Source: Firmicutes bacterium HGW-Firmicutes-4
GTDB lineage: Bacteria; Bacillota; Clostridia; Eubacteriales; Eubacteriaceae
Reading direction: 5' to 3'
Assembly: GCA_002841405.1 (NCBI GenBank)
Contig: PGZR01000008.1
Location: forward strand, 1-41,940
Length of the DNA: 41,940 nucleotides
The notes under the pieces: model-generated
Told to the model about the DNA's origin: nothing
The model's database searches: none
The model's input: the letters and a program-made list of their open reading frames with translations, nothing else
Shown here: piece after piece, positions 34,334-40,955 of the stretch
Numbering within the stretch: the stretch's first letter is position 1
How the letters are laid out: every line of letters begins with the position of its first letter
Position numbers and translations under genes: made by a program

Positions 34334-34488
34334 GAAGATGGTTCAATTATTAATTGAATACTACTTTTTTAAACTCTTCTAATACTTCTCATCCTTTTCT
34401 CATCCTCTTTTACATACTAAATATTAATTTAACTAATCCATAAGTTACTTTGTTCTTAGCAGAAAATTTCACCGCAATAAATAATTTT

Positions 34489-34525
34489 CAAAAAAAAGAA
34501 CGACTAAACTATATTGTCTAGTCGT
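34489..34525 (-). terminator. Rho-independent terminator entering the island from the right
   Basis: ACGACTA/TAGTCGT stem (34500-34506, 34519-34525), then TTCTTTTTTTT on the minus strand. It stops minus-strand transcripts coming from the 34.7-35 kb region before they enter the aco-like operon. The gap 34286-34779 otherwise holds the sigma-54-like promoter and repeat copy B. Confidence 0.8.
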
Positions 34526-34582
34526 ATCATCCCCTTCTTTATTTATTCTGCATAAACTATTGACCAATAATAGTATTCGATC

Positions 34583-34698
34583 AATTATTTCACTTTATAT
34601 TATAAATATTAAATATATTTATCAAAAAATAAAAAAAGCGATCAGATATTGCTATCTAATCACTTTAATATTTCTTTTCTTTCTTATTTGGTGGAGGC
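34583..34698 (-). repeat. Direct repeat copy B with terminator hairpin and GCCTCCACCA end
   Basis: 34583-34620 is identical to 14079-14116. The following hairpin (AAAGCGATcAGATA / TATCTaATCaCTTT, 34634-34667) and TTCTTATTTGG match copy A in position and mostly in sequence. On the minus strand it reads GCCTCCACCA, spacer, hairpin, T run: the layout downstream of a tmRNA or tRNA gene. No intact RNA body is attached, so it looks like an attachment-site scar. Confidence 0.7.
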
Positions 34699-34779
34699 TA
34701 AAATAATGAATCCGAACAGAATATACTTTACTGAATCGGTTTTCCTCTTCACTTCAATGCTCCAATGAATCCGCCCAGG

Positions 34780-35028
34780 CTAAACGCCTGGGCTTTTCGC
34801 TTCAACAAACCATCGTGGTTCCTCATAAAACAGCAGCCGTTCTTTGCCAGCTATCTTACACTTGTATCGGATCCCCAAACCACCGACCGCAATTGATGCA
34901 GCAGGACGGACATCCAACACACGGTCCACATCAAAGACCCGGCCGTCGGGCCAGATGATTTGCAGCGGGGTTATACCGTCTTGGTCAAACTTTGCAGTCA
35001 CGGAAACAAATTTCTTTACTACTTTCAT
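34780..35028 (-). CDS. Small conserved SOS-associated protein of unknown function
   Basis: 82 residues, soluble, beta-rich. Conserved-looking core is WPDGRVFDVDRVLDVRPAAS, then GLGIRYKCKI and FYEEPRWFVE. From memory, similar small proteins in clostridia occur beside Y-family DNA polymerases; that link is not visible here because no polymerase gene is in the window. The promoter contains two near-consensus LexA boxes, which supports an SOS role independently. GAGGTGAT precedes the ATG. A GCCCAGGC/GCCTGGGC hairpin (34773-34793) spans its stop codon. It lies between repeat copy B and the tRNA scar, so it may be ordinary chromosome or part of an older element. Confidence 0.7.
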   Translation of the reverse strand: MKVVKKFVSVTAKFDQDGITPLQIIWPDGRVFDVDRVLDVRPAASIAVGGLGIRYKCKIAGKERLLFYEEPRWFVEAKSPGV

Positions 35029-35045
35029 TTTATCACCTCAAATCA

Positions 35046-35087
35046 GAACGTTTGTTTTATAGTACACTTGTTCTTGCTTTAGGTCAA
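35046..35087 (-). promoter_or_regulatory. Promoter with two LexA-like (SOS) boxes
   Basis: TTGACC (35087-35082), 17-base spacer, TACTAT (35064-35059). GAACAAGTGTAC (35073-35062) lies across the spacer and -10 box, and AAACAAACGTTC (35057-35046) just downstream. Each differs from the Gram-positive LexA box GAACNNNNGTTC at one base. Confidence 0.55.
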
Positions 35088-35128
35088 TAAAAAAGAAGAT
35101 CATCAATCGAGTTCTATTTTTGTATTTG

Positions 35129-35176
35129 TGACCCATGGGCGACTTGAACGCCAGACACCCTGATTAAAAGTCAGAT
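35129..35176 (-). other. 3' half of tRNA-Lys(UUU): prophage attachment-site scar
   Basis: The minus strand reads anticodon stem CTGA, loop CTTTTAA (anticodon TTT, Lys), stem TCAG, variable loop, T arm with TTCAAGT, acceptor strand ATGGGTC, discriminator A, then CAA in place of CCA. The D arm and 5' acceptor strand are missing; sequence upstream of the anticodon stem is unrelated AT-rich DNA. Integration of a phage into tRNA-Lys leaves exactly such a 3' duplicate at one junction. Its orientation predicts the intact tRNA-Lys at the far (right) end of the prophage, outside the window. Confidence 0.75.
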
Positions 35177-35364
35177 GAAAAGTAAAAATTATAAACTATT
35201 TTAATTCGTTGTTTTCTGCAATCCCTTTTCTTATGCGATATTCGAAGAATCAATACTTTTTTTCTTTATAAATTGGTTCTTTCTTGTGTGCTATTTTAGT
35301 GCTATCTATAATTAATTATTATCATATTGAATAGTTACGTTTTTCATTTTGATATTTTAATAAA

Positions 35365-36708
35365 TTATATTGGATAATCCCACATTAAACTAAGCACCTC
35401 TACACTTAATATCTCTTTTAATTTGTTTATTTCTAATTCTTCTAAATTTCCATTGTGAACAACACCCATTTCTTGATATTTAAAATATTTACTAAATGTT
35501 GTAATATCATCGAAAAATTTCTCAGCATCTTCAATTTTATTAGTAATCGTTAAAATCCCTCTACTTAAATTTATTGAATAAATCTTTCTTGATTTCAATC
35601 TTCTTATTGCATTTATTATTCCTAAATATTCATGATAGCTGCTCATTTTAACAACTTCTAACGTAAATCTTATTAAATCATAGTAGTAATCTGGATTAAA
35701 ACCTTTTCCATAATATTCATTAACCAATTTTTTCGGTTTCTGAATTACTTCAATTAGTAAATTTAACTTTCTATAATTTAAATTTTTGAATTTTTCTATA
35801 GTTTCCATATTTAATTTTTCTTCAAGCTCATATTCCAATGTTCGACCGTTCTTTGGTGTTGTTAATAATTCTCCAACATATTCAAAAGCACCTTTTGCTA
35901 CTGGCAATTCAAATTCATAATCAAATATCTTGTCAAAATATTGATGAGTATCATAACTCATCCCATAGAATCCTTTAAGCAGATTTTCAAATGCAACTTT
36001 ATTAATAGCTATAAGAAAATTAACTTTATTATCACTTTTCTTCAGCTTTTTATTTAAATATATCACTTTTTTTATCAATTCCATTGCAAACTTCGGATCG
36101 CATCTGTCTAATTCATCAATAATAATTAAATATTTTTCTTCTTTTATCAACATTTCAATCAAAATATCATAAAAATTCTTTTCGTCTATTATCTGATTTA
36201 GAATTTGATTTCCATATGCTTTATACATTTTTTGTTCTTTGAATTCTTTATATCCATTTGTAATTACTCCTACCGCTTTAGACGCTGGCTTTGGTAGTAT
36301 CGAATCCGAAAATATCTTTGAAAATTCTCCTATCCATTCTTTTCCATGATCTTTCATATATTCTAAGTAAGGTTTGTTTTGATACTTTCTGGATTGTAAT
36401 TCATCAAACATAAACTCTAAAAAAATTGAATTAATATTCCCATAAGCTTGATTTTCCCAAGCATCAAAAACTAACACTTCGAATGTATTTTTTCCTTCTA
36501 TTGCAAGTTTTTCTTCTTCGCCTTCTTCATTTTCATCACATATTTTTTTGATATGTTCAACAAATTTGTCTATAAAAAAGCTTTTCCCACTTCCCCATTC
36601 TCCAACCAAAGCACATATTCTGTTATCCTCATTATTATTAAATTCAATCAACTCTTCTATTAATTGAGTTCTTTGAGAAAACAGATCTTTATTTTCAGCG
36701 ATTTTCAT
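35365..36708 (-). CDS. KAP-family P-loop NTPase (prophage cargo)
   Basis: 447 residues. The Walker A GEWGSGKS (36-43) and Walker B LIIIDELDRCDP (about 196-207) have the D-x-L-D-R-C form diagnostic of KAP NTPases. FDAWEN near residue 85 is another KAP hallmark. I see no inserted membrane helices, unlike classical KAP proteins, so it is probably cytoplasmic. The C-terminal 200 residues are helical and unassigned. The gene is far more AT-rich than the tail genes beside it, has its own upstream spacer, and sits between the lysis cassette's terminator and the attachment site, the usual place for lysogenic-conversion genes. KAP NTPases occur in several anti-phage systems, so defence is a reasonable but unproven role. 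Confidence 0.85.
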   Translation of the reverse strand: MKIAENKDLFSQRTQLIEELIEFNNNEDNRICALVGEWGSGKSFFIDKFVEHIKKICDENEEGEEEKLAIEGKNTFEVLVFDAWENQAYGNINSIFLEFMFDELQSRKYQNKPYLEYMKDHGKEWIGEFSKIFSDSILPKPASKAVGVITNGYKEFKEQKMYKAYGNQILNQIIDEKNFYDILIEMLIKEEKYLIIIDELDRCDPKFAMELIKKVIYLNKKLKKSDNKVNFLIAINKVAFENLLKGFYGMSYDTHQYFDKIFDYEFELPVAKGAFEYVGELLTTPKNGRTLEYELEEKLNMETIEKFKNLNYRKLNLLIEVIQKPKKLVNEYYGKGFNPDYYYDLIRFTLEVVKMSSYHEYLGIINAIRRLKSRKIYSINLSRGILTITNKIEDAEKFFDDITTFSKYFKYQEMGVVHNGNLEELEINKLKEILSVEVLSLMWDYPI

Positions 36709-36785
36709 TAGATCATTTTCCTTTCATCAATCAAACTTTCTTTGATTATAACACCACTTTTTTCTATTGTCTAAAATGCACTTCA

Positions 36786-36817
36786 AAAAATAAGAAAAAG
36801 ACCACCCGAAGGTGGCC
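36786..36817 (-). terminator. Terminator of the phage late operon
   Basis: GGCCACC-TTCG-GGTGGTC, a stable UUCG-capped stem, then TTTTTCTTATTTTTT on the minus strand, just after the endolysin stop. Confidence 0.9.
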
Positions 36818-36822
36818 ACATC

Positions 36823-38337
36823 TTAATAAATGAATTCTCCTGCTTCCTGGTTATATACTCCCCCAAGATCTGACAACTCCAAATGAGCAAACTCTTGTGA
36901 CGGGTATACTCTAACCGCAATTCCAAATACCTGCCATGCGATCCTGGCAAACTCGATGATGTCCAGTCCTGGACAATAACAGTCAATGGCTTCACCCAAC
37001 ATGTGAAGTGAATCCCAAACGCCATTCCAGAATTTATTATTCTCCGGACATCGGATCCCGCATGTTATGACAATTGCCCCGACATAGTCCCGGAGCTGCT
37101 GCAGTTTATCAATGAGCTGTAGCGCTATGATCTGACCATAATTTGTTTCCGGATATCCATTGCAACCACTTGTCGGATCTCCCTTGATACAGCCACACGC
37201 AAATTCGTACCAGCTGAAATTCTTTGAAGCCATTCCTTCAGGTAATGCGACTACCGGGGCCGTTGCTGCGACCGGTGCGTTTGTCACTGAGAACAACGCC
37301 GTAAAAGTATTTGTCCCGATTATTCCATCAATTGTTAGGTTTCTATCTCTCTGGAAGCTTAATACCCGGTCTGTTGTTTGGGTGCCTGCATCTCCCAGGC
37401 GACCATCAATATCGCATTCATAACCTAATTCATTTAACCGAGCCTGCACTGACATGAGCTGACCTCTTAAGCATCGTTCCAGATCCAGCCCGGATTCTCC
37501 GGTTTCGGCCAGGCCATAACCTCTTCTTGCATTATTTCTGGCTGATCTTGTTAAATCCCCGACTTGACCGTCTGCCTCGATGTCTCCATAATTTAAAAGC
37601 CTTAAAACTCGTTGCTCCTCAACAACAGAAAATACCTGGATACTTAAGGGATCCGCTGGTGAAATGACTTCCTGTGACTGACTTGATGGCTGAGTAACAA
37701 CGACTTCCACAGCTTTCGTCGGAAATGGGTTGTCAATATTCACATAATCCTGATAACAGATATTAAGATCGACGTTTCCAGAAATACCTTCAACGGATCC
37801 TTTATCTGAATACTGCCAGATGCTTGGCATAAACTCCGGCTGATCCACATCCCATTGAGCCAGCCATGTGAACCACTTTCCTTTATTGATATCATTAACC
37901 TTATTTTCAAACCAGTCCAATGACGTGTAAACAATGACTTTATACCCGGAATCATGGATCTCTTCACAAAATGCATCAATGATTGGGTTAATGTCGATGT
38001 TCCCCTGATACTGCTGATCCTCAACATCATATGCGATTGGATATGCAAAGGTTGATCGTGGATATTTTGATAAGATGGTTTTAACAAAATTTGCTTCCAT
38101 CTTTGCCTCTTCCACGGTTTGAGCATAGGAGTACATGTATGGCATTGGAGGAATGCCATTGGCAACACAGGCGTCCAAATTGACCAGGGCTTTTGCATCA
38201 AGCTCCCCGCCTGATGCATTCCTGGCTTCACCCCATCCGATCCGGACGCCGGAAAACTTTTTGTTTGAGTTTTTTACGAGTGGCCATTGTATATCGCCCT
38301 GGTGTTGGGAAACGTCAATACCTTCGATTTGCAGCAT
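36823..38337 (-). CDS. Phage endolysin: GH25 muramidase + peptidoglycan-binding + M15 peptidase
   Basis: 504 residues, no signal peptide, so export depends on the holin. The N-terminal GH25 lysozyme domain (about 3-200) shows GIDVSQHQGDIQW, the catalytic YDVED (near 100) and WQYSDKG. The middle has one clear PG_binding_1 repeat (RLNELGYECDIDGRLG, then DGIIGTNTF, about 300-355) and a weaker one before it. The C-terminal peptidase M15A domain (about 373-500) has WYEFACG, CGIRCPENN and the zinc motif S-L-H-M-L-G-E-A-I-D. Two cutting activities, on glycan and on peptide, in one chain is a notable architecture. GGAGGTAG precedes the ATG; the holin gene ends 17 bases upstream. Confidence 0.93.
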   Translation of the reverse strand: MLQIEGIDVSQHQGDIQWPLVKNSNKKFSGVRIGWGEARNASGGELDAKALVNLDACVANGIPPMPYMYSYAQTVEEAKMEANFVKTILSKYPRSTFAYPIAYDVEDQQYQGNIDINPIIDAFCEEIHDSGYKVIVYTSLDWFENKVNDINKGKWFTWLAQWDVDQPEFMPSIWQYSDKGSVEGISGNVDLNICYQDYVNIDNPFPTKAVEVVVTQPSSQSQEVISPADPLSIQVFSVVEEQRVLRLLNYGDIEADGQVGDLTRSARNNARRGYGLAETGESGLDLERCLRGQLMSVQARLNELGYECDIDGRLGDAGTQTTDRVLSFQRDRNLTIDGIIGTNTFTALFSVTNAPVAATAPVVALPEGMASKNFSWYEFACGCIKGDPTSGCNGYPETNYGQIIALQLIDKLQQLRDYVGAIVITCGIRCPENNKFWNGVWDSLHMLGEAIDCYCPGLDIIEFARIAWQVFGIAVRVYPSQEFAHLELSDLGGVYNQEAGEFIY

Positions 38338-38354
38338 TTCGCTACCTCCGTTTA

Positions 38355-38741
38355 TTATTCCGTTTTATAATTTCCAGTATTTTTAACTGTTTCTGCGCTC
38401 TGATCCGCTGATGTGTTCTGTTTTTCTTTGACCTGTTGGATATATTGCTGAACTTCAGCGACCGTTACCAATCCCTGTTTTAATAATTTCAGAACTTCAT
38501 CCGCTGTTTGCGCTGATTTCGTGATTGACATATTTTTCCAGATCCCATAACCGATGCTGGCAAAAACCATTGCCCACGAAACGTATTGAGCTATTTGATT
38601 ATCTGAAACCACAATCGGATTGTGTCCGGTCGCCGTAATAATCGCATTCGTTACAGCTAAAACAATCGTTGCCAGTACCACCCACGTAGAAACGGACACT
38701 CCACTCAGAGCGTCCGCAATTTTTGTTATTTTTTCTTTCAT
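38355..38741 (-). CDS. SPP1-type phage holin
   Basis: 128 residues from the ATG at 38741, which has AAGGAGA at ideal distance; an ATG at 38783 has no site and lies inside the preceding gene. Two membrane helices (about 14-36 and 46-65) flank the stretch NPIVVSDNQIAQYVSW, and GIWKNMSITKSA follows; this layout fits the SPP1/BlhB holin family. A long polar C-terminal tail (about 75-128) is predicted helical. It forms the pores that release or activate the endolysin encoded just downstream. Confidence 0.85.
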   Translation of the reverse strand: MKEKITKIADALSGVSVSTWVVLATIVLAVTNAIITATGHNPIVVSDNQIAQYVSWAMVFASIGYGIWKNMSITKSAQTADEVLKLLKQGLVTVAEVQQYIQQVKEKQNTSADQSAETVKNTGNYKTE

Positions 38742-38755
38742 TTTCTTGTTTCTCC

Positions 38756-39130
38756 TTAATCTGTTTTGAATTTCAGAGCGCACACACGCTCATAAAGTTT
38801 TTTACATGTTCCATTCCCGCCCATGGCCGTATATGCATTATAAAGGTGTTCCAGGTTCTTCAGGTCCTCCACATCAATGCTTTCCTGTTCGATGTAGTGT
38901 TTACATGCCTGGTATACTCGATCATGGAGTATCGCCAATTGCCCGGCGATCAGAATCTTTTGAGTTTTTTCGTACTCATCACACCGCTTATTCAGATCAT
39001 CATGCGGTTTAATAATTTTTTTTCTTAAGCACTCAATGACCGGTGGCCATATCTTTGCTTTAAATGCTAATAATACGAGAACCCCTCCCACTACCTTTAC
39101 CGCCAAATCAAACGCCGTTTCCGCTCCCAA
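38756..39130 (-). CDS. Phage lysis-region protein with one N-terminal membrane helix
   Basis: About 124 residues from a TTG at 39130 (LGAETAFDLAVKV), chosen because GGAGG lies six bases before it; a frame opening at an ATG at 39163 has no site. One membrane helix (about 5-25) is followed by a charged, helical cytoplasmic part with ILHDRVYQACKHYI and LKNLEHLYNAYTAMGGNG. Similar small proteins are common beside holins in Firmicute phages and may regulate lysis timing or act as a second holin. The exact role is unknown. Confidence 0.75.
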   Translation of the reverse strand: MGAETAFDLAVKVVGGVLVLLAFKAKIWPPVIECLRKKIIKPHDDLNKRCDEYEKTQKILIAGQLAILHDRVYQACKHYIEQESIDVEDLKNLEHLYNAYTAMGGNGTCKKLYERVCALKFKTD

Positions 39131-39184
39131 TTCCACCCTCCTGTGTTTCTTTTTCAATGTCATTTTTGCAAATTAAAAAACAGC

Positions 39185-39337
39185 CTAAGCTGCTGCGTTC
39201 AATAACGAAATCAATTCGTTGTATTGATCCTGGTTAATTCGGTTGTTAAGCAAGAACACGTCAAGCTTAATCATCATGTCTTCTTTGGTTCCATAGTTAC
39301 CATTTGTGATCACTTTTTTACAGTATGTATAAGTCAT
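39185..39337 (-). CDS. Small XkdX-like phage protein
   Basis: 50 residues: MTYTYCKKVITNGNYGTKED, then MMIKLDVFLLNNRINQDQYN and ELISLLNAAA. GGAGGTG lies seven bases before the ATG, so it is almost certainly translated although very short. Size, location after the tail genes and the INQDQYNEL ending (compare ITAEQYKEI) recall XkdX-type proteins, whose function is unknown. Confidence 0.75.
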   Translation of the reverse strand: MTYTYCKKVITNGNYGTKEDMMIKLDVFLLNNRINQDQYNELISLLNAAA

Positions 39338-39353
39338 TTTTCACACCTCCTTT

Positions 39354-39623
39354 CTATAATCCTAATTCAATATTAGACAATCTAAAATCTAAATCAACCA
39401 TGTATTCGGCCGTTTGATTTTCCAAGTCTACAATTTTTTGATCCTTATCCCAATCCGGAACATAAACCGCCGATCCGGCTAATAACTTATAGCACCCCGC
39501 CAATATCTTTGGCGGCAATGGCGTTTCCAGTAGCGTTTCGATATAGTCCTCGTAAGGATATTCGATCACATCGGTAACTTTATTTGTGTCTTTTTCTGTT
39601 TGTACATAAAATGTTTTTATCAT
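39354..39623 (-). CDS. Small phage tail-region protein
   Basis: 89 residues, soluble and acidic. It starts MIKTFYVQTEKDTNKVTDVI and ends in the coiled-coil-like DLENQTAEYMVDLDFRLSNI. It lies between the propeller protein and an XkdX-like gene, a position often held by tail-fibre accessory proteins. I recognise no specific family. AAGGATGG precedes the ATG. Confidence 0.7.
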   Translation of the reverse strand: MIKTFYVQTEKDTNKVTDVIEYPYEDYIETLLETPLPPKILAGCYKLLAGSAVYVPDWDKDQKIVDLENQTAEYMVDLDFRLSNIELGL

Positions 39624-39637
39624 ATTTATCCATCCTT

Positions 39638-40954
39638 TTACAATGTATTTAACTTAGGGAATAAGTTTATTTTAATTATTGATCCAACCGAACCACCTTC
39701 TTTTGCTATGCCTATTTTATGTCTTGGAAATGGCAACCATCCAATTGGGGTATCTTCAAACGATGTAATCTTTTGAACAATATCTTTTGCATTAGTTCGA
39801 TAAATAAGCAAACGTGTCCCCTCTCCCACAACCACTTTATTTACACTAGAAACAAATAGATATTTACCGTCTTTACTGAATACAACAATAGAATCTTGTG
39901 TTACGCCTGAGTTGGTATTGTTCGGGTAGATAGCAAGGTTGTTTAACTTTGTGAAAGTATCTCCAACTCTTTTGTACACCACAAGAAAGGGGGAATCGAA
40001 ACACGTTACCGCTAAAAATGTCCCATCTGGACTGAAATCACAAAATCTTGCATTACCACCTATATCTGAGTCTTTAGTCTCTAACAGGGTAAAAGTATCA
40101 CCACTTCTTTTCATTATGATAAGCTTTGATGTACCCTCGGTTGTATAAGCAAGGTATATACCATCTGGACTGAATTTGACACTTTCATAAACATAGCCTG
40201 TTCCTGATACATCGCCATACAGCTTTGTAAATGTGTCTCCATTTCTTTTGTAGATATACGGCATTGTTTTCGCATATATGCCCAACACCATATAATTCAT
40301 ATCAGGGCTGAAATCACAAGAACGACACGGTCCTAAGTTGACATTAAATGTAATTTTGGTAAACGTTGAACCGCTTATTTTGTAGATAGTTGCCGTCAAA
40401 CTTGTCGTATTTCCTGTCTGCCCACACACTAAATACTGGCTGTCTGTGGAAAAACATAAACTCATTACTCCGTTAGTTGGCAATAAACTTGGATTTGCTA
40501 ACTTGGTAAAAGTTTGTCCTGATATTTGATAAATTAATAAAAATGGAGAACCCCCATTGGCGCTGTTGATCGCTAAAAATTTACCATCTGGACTAAAAGA
40601 CAATGCTTGTATTGGTGAAAGAAAACCGCTTGATTCGCTGTATATTTCTGTAAAAACATCTGTATCTTTGTTTACACTAAACACTTTTAAATTATAAACG
40701 GTTGAGTAATAAGACCCAATCGCGACAAGTGACCCATCGTTGTTAACTGTCATTCCCGTAATACCCAGTGACTGTGAACTGTATTGGTTTGGCGACGGTA
40801 CTGCGTCCGCTACCGTGTCAAAACTTCCATACTTGCATGTAACAACTGGATCACCCTTATCTATTGCACCAGCAACAACTTGTGCTAATAGTTCTTCTTT
40901 CCATCCAGCTGGAAAGCCACTGCCACTCTGCCCATTTAATCTCGCTCTGCCCAT
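39638..40954 (-). CDS. Beta-propeller (WD40-like) phage tail-tip protein
   Basis: About 438 residues from the ATG at 40954, two bases after the previous stop; an upstream GTG-frame start at 40978 would overlap that gene. The N-terminus (GQSGSGFPAGWKEELLAQVV, then GAIDKGDPVVTCKYGSFDTV) is a short tail-attachment domain. The body has six or seven repeats of the pattern FSPDGK(F/Y)LA, about 50 residues apart, each ending in a blade such as IYKRNGDTFTKL. This is a beta propeller. In this position it is most likely a receptor-binding or host-recognition module. The final 60 residues (FPRHKIGIAKEGGSVGSIIK) are a separate beta-strand tail. Confidence 0.85.
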   Translation of the reverse strand: MGRARLNGQSGSGFPAGWKEELLAQVVAGAIDKGDPVVTCKYGSFDTVADAVPSPNQYSSQSLGITGMTVNNDGSLVAIGSYYSTVYNLKVFSVNKDTDVFTEIYSESSGFLSPIQALSFSPDGKFLAINSANGGSPFLLIYQISGQTFTKLANPSLLPTNGVMSLCFSTDSQYLVCGQTGNTTSLTATIYKISGSTFTKITFNVNLGPCRSCDFSPDMNYMVLGIYAKTMPYIYKRNGDTFTKLYGDVSGTGYVYESVKFSPDGIYLAYTTEGTSKLIIMKRSGDTFTLLETKDSDIGGNARFCDFSPDGTFLAVTCFDSPFLVVYKRVGDTFTKLNNLAIYPNNTNSGVTQDSIVVFSKDGKYLFVSSVNKVVVGEGTRLLIYRTNAKDIVQKITSFEDTPIGWLPFPRHKIGIAKEGGSVGSIIKINLFPKLNTL

Positions 40955-40955
40955 A

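Noticed and set aside
38742-38783. Upstream ATG for the holin
   Set aside because: It lies inside the preceding gene's 3' end with no ribosome binding site, while the ATG at 38741 has AAGGAGA at ideal spacing.
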